8,882 nucleotides of DNA from JADKCL01 sp046050405. GTDB taxonomy: Bacteria > Bacteroidota > Bacteroidia > J057 > JADKCL01. Under the pieces are notes generated by a model that had not been told where the DNA came from, ran no database searches, and worked only from the letters and a program-made list of their open reading frames with translations. Positions 1 through 6,393 of the stretch are shown here, piece by piece. The position numbers and the translations under genes were made by a program. The DNA is taken from positions 1 through 8,882 of the forward strand of contig JBJOPY010000126.1 of NCBI GenBank assembly GCA_046050405.1, written 5' to 3'. The stretch's first letter is position 1. Each line of letters starts with the position of its first letter.

Positions 1-2
1 CC

Positions 3-890
3 AAGCACCCCGACCCCACAAAGGCCAACTTCCCGGCCGGGTCGGTATGGTTCAAGCTGGTGTTCACCACCGCAGACACCTCCGAGGCCCCGAACCTGCT
101 GAATGCCATGGAATGGGAGGCATTTGTCGAGAAGGGAGCCGACCAACCCATCGACCCGAAGAAACTGACGAAGGTTCGGCTGATGGAAGTGGACTTCGGC
201 GTGCGGTCAGACGCGAAGGAGGCTGTCAATGGCTGGATTTATGGCGTATATGTCTTCGAAGGCCACAAGAACGGTGCGAACATCCAGGACAAGATGGTCC
301 CAATCGGGCTACAATGGGGCAACGATCCCGGCCTCACCCCTCAAATCGTCCGCGCCGGGGCGAAGCCCGTCAGTGAGACCTGGATCAATACCAACGCCTG
401 GAACGAGAACAATCCGAATGCCTCACTGGTGCAGAAAATCGGGTGGGGGTATCGTCTCCAGGGCCCTGTGGGCGACCACGGCTCCTCCATCATGTCCATG
501 CACATGACGGCCGGATGGCCCCCGGCGAACGCTGTCGCACCCAAGGGCATGCCGGTGGATTCGATCCTGAAGTGGCACCGCAACCTGGGGCATGGCGTGG
601 CCTTCCTGCCAGGGCAGACCTCCCTGGACCATTGCCTGGAACTCGTGGATGGGATGCGCAACCATGCCATCGCCAACGGCGACACCCTGATGGAAAAGGC
701 CTACCTCGAGACGATGGCAGACATTCTCGGATTCATCCCGCAGAAGCACGGGGAGGGTGCTGTCACCGAGGAGAAGCCCATCGATGTGGATGAAGGACTG
801 GAAGGCAAGAACCTCTTCGTCTTCATCGGGTTCCTCACATTGGTGGTGGTCCTGATCGGATTGCTGATCTGGAACTTCGTCAAGAAATAG
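3..890 (+). CDS. Cytochrome-like protein without CXXCH, C-terminal membrane anchor (5' truncated)
   Basis: The frame is open from the left edge, so the true start lies outside; the GTG at 60 is an internal Val. From memory, the visible part matches a family of uncharacterised c-type-cytochrome-like proteins: GSVWFKLVF near bases 39-65, VRLMEVDFGVR near 174-206, GWIYGVYVF near 231-257, VPIGLQWGNDPG near 297-332, then a WG.RLQGPV block. In that family a CXXCH heme c site follows in an SSCLSCH-like context. Here bases 483-503 read SSIMSMH, so both Cys are replaced (Ile at 489-491, Met at 498-500) while the His (501-503) is kept. A polar tail follows, then a hydrophobic segment at about 816-878 ending in FVKK, a probable C-terminal membrane anchor with the bulk on the outer side if an export signal lies upstream. 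Covalent heme attachment looks impossible; function unknown. The family match is recalled, not searched. Confidence 0.8.
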   Translation, partial: KHPDPTKANFPAGSVWFKLVFTTADTSEAPNLLNAMEWEAFVEKGADQPIDPKKLTKVRLMEVDFGVRSDAKEAVNGWIYGVYVFEGHKNGANIQDKMVPIGLQWGNDPGLTPQIVRAGAKPVSETWINTNAWNENNPNASLVQKIGWGYRLQGPVGDHGSSIMSMHMTAGWPPANAVAPKGMPVDSILKWHRNLGHGVAFLPGQTSLDHCLELVDGMRNHAIANGDTLMEKAYLETMADILGFIPQKHGEGAVTEEKPIDVDEGLEGKNLFVFIGFLTLVVVLIGLLIWNFVKK

Positions 891-913
891 ACTTCCTTTC
901 CAGCAGGGCAGAT

Positions 914-946
914 CTCAATATGCGGTTCCTGGAACCGCATATTGAG
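914..946. terminator. Bidirectional intrinsic terminator between convergent genes
   Basis: Bases 914-929 (CTCAATATGCGGTTCC) are the exact reverse complement of 931-946, with one base between them; in RNA the loop would open to three or more bases. The + strand stem is followed by TTTC. It lies 24 bases after the stop of the left gene and 3 bases before the stop of the convergent SRPBCC gene, so it most likely ends both transcripts. The short U-run makes it imperfect as a classical terminator. Confidence 0.7.
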
Positions 947-948
947 TT

Positions 949-1395
949 TCAGGGCTTTCCGAAATGCTTCCGATAGATCGGCATTCGGTAGGCGAACTGC
1001 ATCCACATGATGGGATAGAGCAGCCAGTCCAGCAAGCGGAGCCCCGATGAATAGGTCACGTCGTCCACGATCCTGGCATTCTCTCCGTCCCGCAGCACCC
1101 GATGGTCGTGCCGCCAGCGCTTCAGCGGGAAGGGCAATGTCACCCCTTCATCGACAAAGTGGCATTCTTCATCCCCGGTTTCATGCGCGGAGAACGCGTT
1201 TTCCCAATGCTGCCGCAGGATGCCCAGGATCGTCACTTGGAGCACGATGCGCCCGCCTTCCATCGCGGGAGGATCGGCGCGCAACAGCTGCACCCGAAAT
1301 CCGGGAGGGGTCAGCTTGAGCAAGAGCGAATGGTCAAATTCCGCAAACACTTTCTGAAAGTTGCCCTTCACCCGTGTGACCGTTTGGAACCGCAT
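949..1395 (-). CDS. SRPBCC-family (COG4276-like) ligand-binding protein
   Basis: The product has 148 residues, typical for a single START/Bet v1-like fold of the SRPBCC superfamily, whose members enclose a hydrophobic ligand pocket. Recognisable blocks are the N-terminal V-K-G-x-F-x-x-V-F segment (residues 9-17), the L.LTPPGFRV strand (26-35), CHFVDEGVTLPFP-KRWRHDHRV (78-100), the DDVTYSSGLRLLDWLLYP helix (111-128) and the closing YRKHFGKP (141-148). These fit the COG4276-like group often annotated as ligand-binding SRPBCC proteins; the ligand is unknown. No signal peptide is seen, so it is probably cytoplasmic. The start is the ATG at 1395. An AGAGAGGG run abuts it, too close for ordinary Shine-Dalgarno spacing, so the start or mode of initiation is slightly uncertain. 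It stands alone and converges on the left gene across a shared terminator. Confidence 0.8.
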   Translation of the reverse strand: MRFQTVTRVKGNFQKVFAEFDHSLLLKLTPPGFRVQLLRADPPAMEGGRIVLQVTILGILRQHWENAFSAHETGDEECHFVDEGVTLPFPLKRWRHDHRVLRDGENARIVDDVTYSSGLRLLDWLLYPIMWMQFAYRMPIYRKHFGKP

Positions 1396-1761
1396 CCCTC
1401 TCTAACCTGAGAACCCGCCAAATGTTCCGCGCAAGGGGAAGAAATCCGGGGATCTGGGCCTCAGCTGTGAGTGTCCTGTGGAAATTTGTCAAAGTTGTTA
1501 GCGGGCAGGGCAGGGATGGAAAAAGCAGCAACATTCGCGCAGCGATTTCCGTCTAGCGATCCATCACCGAATGAAAACAGCAGTGGGAAAACAGCGTGTC
1601 TTCTGTCCAACGCCCCCTTCCATGGGCGGCGGCCACCGCGTTCCCTCCAGCGTTCAAGAAAACATCCAGGATTCAAGGGCCATGTCCGGGGAGCGCACGC
1701 CAGCCCTGTGCGACCCGGTTGCCCAGCCTTGAGAAGCATCTTTTGAATGGAAGCCCGATCA

Positions 1762-1803
1762 GGGGTCGCGCCAGACATGGTATGTCGGCGCGACTCTGCT
1801 TTT
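1762..1803 (+). terminator. Terminator-like hairpin of unassigned transcript
   Basis: GTCGCGCC (1765-1772) pairs exactly with GGCGCGAC (1787-1794). Inside, after one bulged A (1773), GACAT (1774-1778) pairs with ATGTC (1782-1786) around a GGT loop, giving 13 pairs with possible G-U/G-C extension to 1762-1797. On the + strand TCTGCTTTT follows, a short U-run about five bases after the stem. No + strand gene precedes it closely, so it would end a small RNA, a short unrecognised gene or an attenuated ddl leader. Stem strength is certain; terminator function is inferred. Confidence 0.5.
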
Positions 1804-1811
1804 CGAGGGGT

Positions 1812-1868
1812 GCGCAGGGCGGCACGGCTGCCGCAGGCGCGATGGAAGCGGCAGCATGGAACCATCGC
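1812..1868 (+). repeat. Two adjacent inverted repeats upstream of ddl
   Basis: GCGGCA (1819-1824) pairs with TGCCGC (1829-1834) around a CGGC loop, flanked by pairing GCGC at 1812-1815 and 1837-1840. Next, GCGATGG (1839-1845) pairs exactly with CCATCGC (1862-1868) across a 16-base loop. The two share bases 1839-1840, so the outer pairs of the first compete with the second. With the hairpin at 1765-1794 they form a compact structured block 100-200 bases before ddl. Function unknown. Confidence 0.45.
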
Positions 1869-1956
1869 TTGCCGGTCGCCTCGGCTTGCTCATTTTCCAG
1901 TATCCGCGGGGGCACCCGTTGTCCAAAAAGGGGCCGGCTGAAATCTCGCAATTGGC

Positions 1957-1962
1957 TAGCTT
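1957..1962 (+). promoter_or_regulatory. -10-like TAGCTT box, probable leaderless ddl promoter
   Basis: TAGCTT (a TANNNT -10 form) ends six bases before the ddl ATG at 1969, and no purine-rich ribosome binding site is present. Transcription would start at or next to the ATG. I see no good -35 at the usual distance, so this rests on the -10 box, its spacing and the lack of a Shine-Dalgarno sequence. Confidence 0.4.
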
Positions 1963-1968
1963 TGCGGC

Positions 1969-3075
1969 ATGAGTATCCAGAAGTGCGTCGCCATCTTGTT
2001 TGGCGGCAAGTCGGCAGAGCACGAAATCTCCTTGATTTCGGCGATGAACATCATCAGGGCCCTTGATCGCCGGAAATATACGCCGATCCTCATCGGGGTG
2101 GACAAGGCTGGGATGTGGCAATTGCAGGACGAGGCTGAGTTCCTGGCGCAGGATCCGAACCCCCGGACGGTGCGCTTGACGAGCGACAGCCGACCGGTCG
2201 GGATCGTCCCCGGGAATCTCGGGCCGCATCTGCTGGATTTGATGCGGGGCGAGGCACTCCCGGAGCCTGATGTGGTTTTCGGGATTCTGCATGGCCCCTA
2301 CGGGGAGGATGGGTCGATGCAAGGGCTCTTGCAGCAGCTGGATTTGCCGTATGTGGGGCCGGGGGTGGCGGGCTCGGCGATCGCGATGGACAAGGATGTC
2401 GCCAAGCGACTGCTGAGTGAGGCCGGGATTCCGAATTCCAGGTTTGTGGTGTTCAGGAAGGAAAACCGGCAGGAGGCCGTTACTGCTGCCGTGGCGCACC
2501 TCGGGCTGCCTTGGTTTGTCAAGCCTGCCCGGCTGGGCTCATCCGTGGGGGTGAGCAAGGTGAATCGGCCGGAAGACCTGGCGAAGGCGGTGGCCCTGGC
2601 CTTCGAGTTTGACTCCAAGATCTTGATCGAGGAGGGCATCCAGGGGCGGGAGATCGAATGCGCCGTCTTCGGGAATTCAAGTCCCAAGGGTTCGGTGATC
2701 GGAGAGGTGGTGCCGCCGGATGGATTCTACGATTACGAGGCCAAGTACATCGATGCGGATGGCGCGAAGCTTCTGCTTCCCGCACCGAATCTGGATGACC
2801 CGACAGTGAAACGGATTCAGGAAATGGCCGTGCGGGCTTTCCAAGTGCTGGAGTGCGAGGGGATGGCACGCGTGGATTTCTTCCTGCAGGCGGATGGCGG
2901 ACTGCTCGTCAACGAGATCAATACCCTGCCGGGATTTACGAACATCAGCATGTACCCGAGTCTCTGGAAGCTGAGCGGGGTTTCCTATCCGGATTTGATC
3001 GACGGATTGCTGACGCTCGCGATGGAAAGGAAGCTCGCGGAGAGGGCTCTGAAGACGGAGATGGCTTTTGATTGA
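1969..3075 (+). CDS. ddl: D-alanine--D-alanine ligase, DdlA type
   Basis: Cytoplasmic ATP-grasp enzyme that joins two D-Ala with ATP hydrolysis to supply the dipeptide for the peptidoglycan precursor UDP-MurNAc-pentapeptide. The 368-residue length is normal. Visible in order: the N-terminal ILFGGKSAEHEISLISA block (residues 9-25); HGPYGEDGSMQGLL-QLDLPYVGPG (108-132); the ATP-grasp lysine segment FVKPARLGSSVGVSK (183-197); EIECAVFGN (228-236); the omega-loop stretch FYDYEAKY (253-260); the metal and phosphate site ARVDFF (300-305) and NEINTLPGFTNISMYP (315-330). Tyr260 of EAKY is the residue type found in D-Ala-D-Ala ligases; D-Ala-D-Lac enzymes carry Phe there or a different loop. Normal D-Ala-terminated precursors, not VanA-type resistance, are therefore expected. 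The ATG at 1969 sits directly before the first conserved strand. It is a single gene with a hairpin-rich upstream region. Confidence 0.95.
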   Translation: MSIQKCVAILFGGKSAEHEISLISAMNIIRALDRRKYTPILIGVDKAGMWQLQDEAEFLAQDPNPRTVRLTSDSRPVGIVPGNLGPHLLDLMRGEALPEPDVVFGILHGPYGEDGSMQGLLQQLDLPYVGPGVAGSAIAMDKDVAKRLLSEAGIPNSRFVVFRKENRQEAVTAAVAHLGLPWFVKPARLGSSVGVSKVNRPEDLAKAVALAFEFDSKILIEEGIQGREIECAVFGNSSPKGSVIGEVVPPDGFYDYEAKYIDADGAKLLLPAPNLDDPTVKRIQEMAVRAFQVLECEGMARVDFFLQADGGLLVNEINTLPGFTNISMYPSLWKLSGVSYPDLIDGLLTLAMERKLAERALKTEMAFD

Positions 3076-3165
3076 AGTCTCCGGGGAATTCCATCGCGGG
3101 CATGGGAACTTGCCGGGATGACAGGGGTGACATGCATTCCAAATAGATTCCCCGCCTCTGGATGC

Positions 3166-3660
3166 CTATTCCACCCTCACGATGATCCCACGCTCCTTCC
3201 CCGGGGCGCTGCCGGGTGTATAGGCCAGGGTGACCTTTCCCTTGACCTTCCTGCTGCCGGTGCGAACCTCCAGGTCGAGTTCTCCCTTCCCGTTGGCATA
3301 GAAGACCTTGCGCCCGATGGGGATGCCACCCTTCTCCGCCACGATTTCCACGCGTGACCCAGCAGCCAGGTGGCGGACGGAAATGTCCAGTGTGTCCTCG
3401 CGCTGGAGGTGAACCTCCTCCTTCCATTGGAAGATTTCGCCGTTCAGGGTGACGGTGGCATCTTCCTTGGGCCCGGCTCCATCCTCGGCCCTGGCAGTTT
3501 CCAATGTGTCCTCCTCATCGTCTCCCTCTCCCCAGTCATCGGTTTTGACTTGGGAGAAGGCCGCCGCATACACGCATGCGAAGATGATAAGCAACCTCAG
3601 GCGGACGAGCATCCGGCGTGCCGGTATTCCAGGTGCAGGATGTAGTCTTGATGAACCCAT
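3166..3660 (-). CDS. Small exported protein with acidic linker and beta-rich C-terminal domain
   Basis: I recognise no named family. Residues 15-36 (RRMLVRLRLLIIFACVYAAAFS) form a typical signal peptide, basic then hydrophobic, with likely cleavage near AFS-Q37. Cys29 sits in IFAC, a poor lipobox, so lipidation is possible but unlikely. Residues 41-67 are an acidic linker (about 13 Asp/Glu). Residues 68-164 alternate hydrophobic and charged positions like a single Ig-like or other beta-sandwich domain, and the C-terminal part is rich in Lys and Arg. The protein would act in the periplasm or envelope. Two starts are possible. The ATG at 3660 gives 164 residues and has a TAATTT box eight bases upstream; the ATG at 3612 gives 148 residues with a more standard short n-region but no ribosome binding site. 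I keep 3660 with reserve. It is divergent from the Yip1-like gene. Confidence 0.65.
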   Translation of the reverse strand: MGSSRLHPAPGIPARRMLVRLRLLIIFACVYAAAFSQVKTDDWGEGDDEEDTLETARAEDGAGPKEDATVTLNGEIFQWKEEVHLQREDTLDISVRHLAAGSRVEIVAEKGGIPIGRKVFYANGKGELDLEVRTGSRKVKGKVTLAYTPGSAPGKERGIIVRVE

Positions 3661-3668
3661 GGCTGGTG

Positions 3669-3674
3669 AAATTA
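3669..3674 (-). promoter_or_regulatory. -10-like TAATTT box before the exported-protein gene
   Basis: On the minus strand TAATTT lies eight bases upstream of the ATG at 3660 with no Shine-Dalgarno sequence between. The same layout is seen at 8061-8066, and ddl has a six-base gap. This favours a leaderless transcript starting near 3660, but no clear -35 is visible. Confidence 0.35.
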
Positions 3675-3789
3675 CAAAAAGTGCGCCATATTTGGGAAAG
3701 TGCGTGGCGAAATTTTCCTATCTTCGCCGCATCCCGGGTTCAGGGAATCTGGCAAGGCTTGCCTGTACCGGGGTCATGAGAATCGGAAG

Positions 3790-4479
3790 ATGGTGAATCT
3801 AGGGATTGCCGAACAGCAAATGGAATCCACCGAAGGTGGGAAAGCGGGCCGGGTGAACCCATGGCTCGCAATCTGGTTTCAGACCAGGAAGGCGCTTCTG
3901 TTTGCCTGGCGGCATATTCCGGAGGAGTATGTCCACCGGCTGTACATGGCCTCCGGCCTTGTATTCATGCTGGGTGTCCGGATACCGGACTGGCTGTTCG
4001 TGACCCCGAACCCTGTCGGGGTGATGATACAGGTTTTGCTGGTCGGCCCTGTGGGCGGCATCGTTGCAGGGTATCTCTATTCCGCCTGCCTCAGGATGGT
4101 GGGGAAGTGGTTTGGGCGGGATGTGCCGTCCATCTTTACGAAATGCACCGTGGCCTGGAGTCAGTTGCCATTTGCGGCTTTCTGGGCAGCATTCTTGGCC
4201 ACCTATTTCCTGCTGGACCCCTATCAGTCTTCCTTGCATCCCGACGGAATCTGGTTGTTTCAGGGGACGCTGGGATGGTTGCCAGTGCTGCTGCCGGCCC
4301 CCCTGCTGATCTGGGCGGTCGCCATCCGCATCCGGTCCATCGGGCTTCTCCTGGGTTTCCATGCTGGAAGGGCGTTTCTGATTTGGCTCATGACGGTGGG
4401 GATTGCCTACGTGCCCGCATTGGCGGCGATCTATACCTATCTCACATTGTTCTATGCCACTGCGAGCGGGAGGGTATGA
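3790..4479 (+). CDS. Yip1-family integral membrane protein
   Basis: This 229-residue polytopic membrane protein has a Yip1-like pattern: a short soluble N-terminus, then a conserved entry helix (PWLAIWFQTRKALLFAWRHIPEEYVHRL, given by its ends at about 3859-3942), a G/P-rich second membrane segment containing LLVGPVGGIVAGYLYSACLR, a loop FGRDVPSIFTKCTVAWSQLP and three further hydrophobic segments up to the C-terminus. The R-x-x-x-AWS-x-x-P type motif after the second helix is what I associate with bacterial Yip1 proteins, whose role is poorly known. The frame is open back to a GTG at 3700, but that N-terminus does not look like protein. The ATG at 3790 has GGAAG directly before it, and the ATG at 3820 is an alternative. 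Its stop overlaps the ggt start (ATGA), so the two are co-transcribed and probably translationally coupled. Confidence 0.7.
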   Translation: MVNLGIAEQQMESTEGGKAGRVNPWLAIWFQTRKALLFAWRHIPEEYVHRLYMASGLVFMLGVRIPDWLFVTPNPVGVMIQVLLVGPVGGIVAGYLYSACLRMVGKWFGRDVPSIFTKCTVAWSQLPFAAFWAAFLATYFLLDPYQSSLHPDGIWLFQGTLGWLPVLLPAPLLIWAVAIRIRSIGLLLGFHAGRAFLIWLMTVGIAYVPALAAIYTYLTLFYATASGRV

Positions 4480-6218
4480 CGGTGAAGAACTTGCGGAGCA
4501 TTCTCCCGGCCTTGTTGCTGATTTCCCTGCTGGCTTCCTGCCACGGCGGGCGTGAGGACACCCCGGGTTCCGATCCCCAACCGACCACACGGCGGTTCGG
4601 TCATTACGAGGGTCTGGTTTGCGACACTGCCGTAGTGGTTTCCGCACATCCCCGGGCGAGTGAGATCGGCCTGGAAATCCTCCGAAGCGGGGGCAATGCG
4701 GCCGATGCTGCGGTGGCAGTGCAATTTGCCCTGGCGGTATGCTTTTCGTACGCCGGCAACATCGGTGGTGGCGGTGTGCTGGTGATCCGTGATGCGAATG
4801 GCAAGGCGGAGGCATTGGATTTCAGGGAGAAAGCTCCCCTCCGGGCACGCCGTGACATGTTCCTCGATGGGGAAGGGAATGTGGTGCCCGACCTGAGTGT
4901 CAAGGGGCACCTCAGTGCCGGGATCCCGGGCTCCGTGGCAGGAATGGTCGCCTTGCATGAGAAGTACGGCCGATTGCCCTGGGAACAACTCGTCCAGCCT
5001 TCGGTGGATTTGGCACGGGAGGGCTACCTTGCCACCGCCCACGAGGCCAGTTTGCTGAACGAGCAGCGGGCGGATTTCCTGCATTACAATCGAAGGGGGC
5101 AGTCATACCTGGTCAAGGACGGGGACTGGCAGGCGGGAGACACGATCCGCCAGGAAGACCTGGCGCATTCCCTGGAGCGCATCCGCGACCATGGCCGGGC
5201 AGGGTTCTACCAAGGGGAGACTGCCCGGCTCCTATTGGAGGAAATGGGGCGGGGAGGGATCATCTCCCGGGCCGACCTGGACGGGTACGAGGCCAAATGG
5301 CGGGTTCCGTTGACGGGCATGTTCCGCGGCCATCTTGTCATCACGATGCCCCCTCCCAGCAGTGGAGGCATCCTGCTGCTGCAGTTGCTGACCATCGCAG
5401 GGGATTTTCCCATTGACCAATGGGGGCCGGATGCACCCCAGACGATCCATGCCATCGTGGAAGCGGAGAGAAGGGTGTTTGCAGACCGGGCAGAATTCAT
5501 GGGAGATCCGGATTTCGTCACAGTTCCCATGCAGGGCTTGCTGGACCGGGGCTACTTGCGGGCTCGAATGGCGGACTTTGATCCCCGGAACGCAACGGAA
5601 AGCGCGTGCATTGCCCACGGGGAACCGAAAAGGGAATCCACGGAGACGACCCATTTCTCCATCGTGGACGGTGAAGGCAATGCCATCTCAGTCACCACCA
5701 CCCTCAACGGCCCCTATGGGAGCAAGGTGTGGGTGAAAGGGGCCGGCTTCCTGCTCAACAATGAAATGGACGATTTTTCCGCCAAGCCCGGCATTCCCAA
5801 TCTCTTCGGACTGGTTGGCAACACCGCCAATGCCATTGCACCGGGGAAAAGGATGCTGAGCTCCATGGCGCCGACCATCGTGGCGCGGGATGGCAAGGTC
5901 TTCATGGTGCTCGGAACTCCCGGCGGGTCGACGATCCCCACGAGCATTTTCCAGGTGATCCTGGATGTGGTCGCGCATGGGATGAGCCTTCAAGAGGCCG
6001 TGGATTTCAAGCGCTACCACCATCAGTGGCTTCCCGATGAAATTGCCGTCGAGGAGGACGCCCTTCCAGCGGCTACCTGGACGGTGCTGCGGGATCTGGG
6101 GCATCGGGTCTGTACGCGGGCCAAGATCGGGCGGGTGGATGCGGTCCTGCGACGCCCTGACGGCCGCTGGGAGGGAGCTGCCGACCATCGCCGGGACGAT
6201 GCCGCACGGGGATTCTGA
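4476..6218 (+). CDS. ggt: Lipoprotein gamma-glutamyltransferase
   Basis: N-terminal-nucleophile hydrolase that removes or transfers the gamma-glutamyl group of glutathione and related compounds. It is made as a 580-residue precursor that cuts itself into two subunits. Visible: substrate-binding DFREKAP with Arg117 (like E. coli Arg114); the TTHFS site whose first Thr, residue 391, is the predicted nucleophile and new N-terminus of a 190-residue small subunit; NNEMDDFSAKPG; the SSM motif with Ser462-Ser463; Gly483-Gly484 in TPGGS for the oxyanion hole; and RYHHQWLPDE near the end. The lid-loop region after DDFSAKPG is present as in E. coli-type enzymes. Residues 1-22 form a lipoprotein signal with lipobox L-A-S-C22, so it is probably anchored in the envelope facing the periplasm, whereas E. 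coli GGT is soluble. The ATG at 4476 follows GGGAGG and overlaps the Yip1-like stop. The open frame continues upstream to 3861, but only as an out-of-frame read of that gene. Confidence 0.95.
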   Translation: MTVKNLRSILPALLLISLLASCHGGREDTPGSDPQPTTRRFGHYEGLVCDTAVVVSAHPRASEIGLEILRSGGNAADAAVAVQFALAVCFSYAGNIGGGGVLVIRDANGKAEALDFREKAPLRARRDMFLDGEGNVVPDLSVKGHLSAGIPGSVAGMVALHEKYGRLPWEQLVQPSVDLAREGYLATAHEASLLNEQRADFLHYNRRGQSYLVKDGDWQAGDTIRQEDLAHSLERIRDHGRAGFYQGETARLLLEEMGRGGIISRADLDGYEAKWRVPLTGMFRGHLVITMPPPSSGGILLLQLLTIAGDFPIDQWGPDAPQTIHAIVEAERRVFADRAEFMGDPDFVTVPMQGLLDRGYLRARMADFDPRNATESACIAHGEPKRESTETTHFSIVDGEGNAISVTTTLNGPYGSKVWVKGAGFLLNNEMDDFSAKPGIPNLFGLVGNTANAIAPGKRMLSSMAPTIVARDGKVFMVLGTPGGSTIPTSIFQVILDVVAHGMSLQEAVDFKRYHHQWLPDEIAVEEDALPAATWTVLRDLGHRVCTRAKIGRVDAVLRRPDGRWEGAADHRRDDAARGF

Positions 6219-6393
6219 GCCTGTGTTTCCATGCCGGGGATATCCCGGGGATTGAGCCGAATGGTGTGCCGGATTCTGGACAGAAGCTTGGCCTGGACGC
6301 TGAATCCCTCCCAGTGGGTATGTGGACTCCTGGGTCGCATCCGACCCGTTGACGGCCCTCCCTCCTGCCCGATCGGATCGCAGGAACTACTGG
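6219..6393. other. Convergent intergenic spacer with a hairpin
   Basis: This 175-base spacer separates the ends of ggt and the glycosyltransferase gene. It contains the palindrome GGGATATCCC near its left end and a perfect stem, GGGTCG (6332-6337) with CGACCC (6342-6347) around a CATC loop. No U-run follows on either strand, so termination here would be weak or Rho-dependent. I see no gene in it. Confidence 0.4.
6332..6347. terminator. Possible weak terminator hairpin without U-run
   Basis: This is a six-pair GC-rich stem with a four-base loop between two convergent genes. The position suits a terminator, but neither flank is T-rich, so the assignment is weak. Confidence 0.25.

Larger units (their letters stand above)
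1396..1968. other. 573-base intergenic stretch with structured elements, no convincing gene
   Basis: This stretch lies between the divergent SRPBCC and ddl genes. Open frames here have Arg/Pro/Cys-rich products without domain character and overlap each other, so I call no gene. It holds an imperfect 13-base direct repeat (1646-1658 and 1665-1677), a small hairpin (1694-1698 with 1708-1712), a strong terminator-like hairpin (1765-1794) and two more inverted repeats (1812-1840 and 1839-1868). No RNase P, SRP, 6S or tmRNA consensus could be recognised. It could hold a small RNA, a long ddl leader or a decayed gene. Confidence 0.6.

Noticed and set aside
1571..1732. 53-codon + strand frame (starting MKTAVGKQRV) with TAGCGAT just upstream and the terminator-like hairpin just downstream
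   Set aside because: The position between a promoter-like box and a hairpin is tempting, but there is no ribosome binding site, the product looks random and nothing supports translation. It stays a possibility only within the small-RNA candidate.
1461..1865. 134-codon minus-strand open frame in the intergenic stretch
   Set aside because: Its product is rich in Arg, Pro, Ala and Cys with no recognisable domain, its start falls within the inverted repeats, and it runs through the hairpin at 1765-1794.
1839..1868. SRP RNA-like GGAAGCGGCAGC segment
   Set aside because: It superficially resembles the helix 8 apical loop, but the matching CAGG side and the long paired arms are missing.
1759..2499. 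246-codon minus-strand open frame
   Set aside because: It is antisense to ddl across conserved motifs and low in complexity; a shadow of ddl codon use.
2721..2760. Possibility that the ligase is a D-Ala-D-Lac (Van-like) enzyme
   Set aside because: The omega-loop shows EAKY with Tyr260, as in D-Ala-D-Ala ligases, and no vanH or vanX neighbour is present.
3082..3154. 8-base inverted repeat CGGGGAAT/ATTCCCCG between ddl and the exported-protein gene
   Set aside because: The 57-base loop and lack of inner pairing or a U-run make it weak as a terminator; it could be chance.
3861..4475. Long upstream extension of the ggt reading frame (205 more codons)
   Set aside because: It is the out-of-frame read of the Yip1-like gene, Cys/Gly/Arg-rich and without domain character. 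The real start at 4476 has a ribosome binding site and begins a lipoprotein signal peptide.
3799..4815. 338-codon minus-strand open frame
   Set aside because: It lies antisense to the Yip1-like gene and ggt, its product is His/Pro/Arg-rich, and stop-free antisense frames are expected at this GC.
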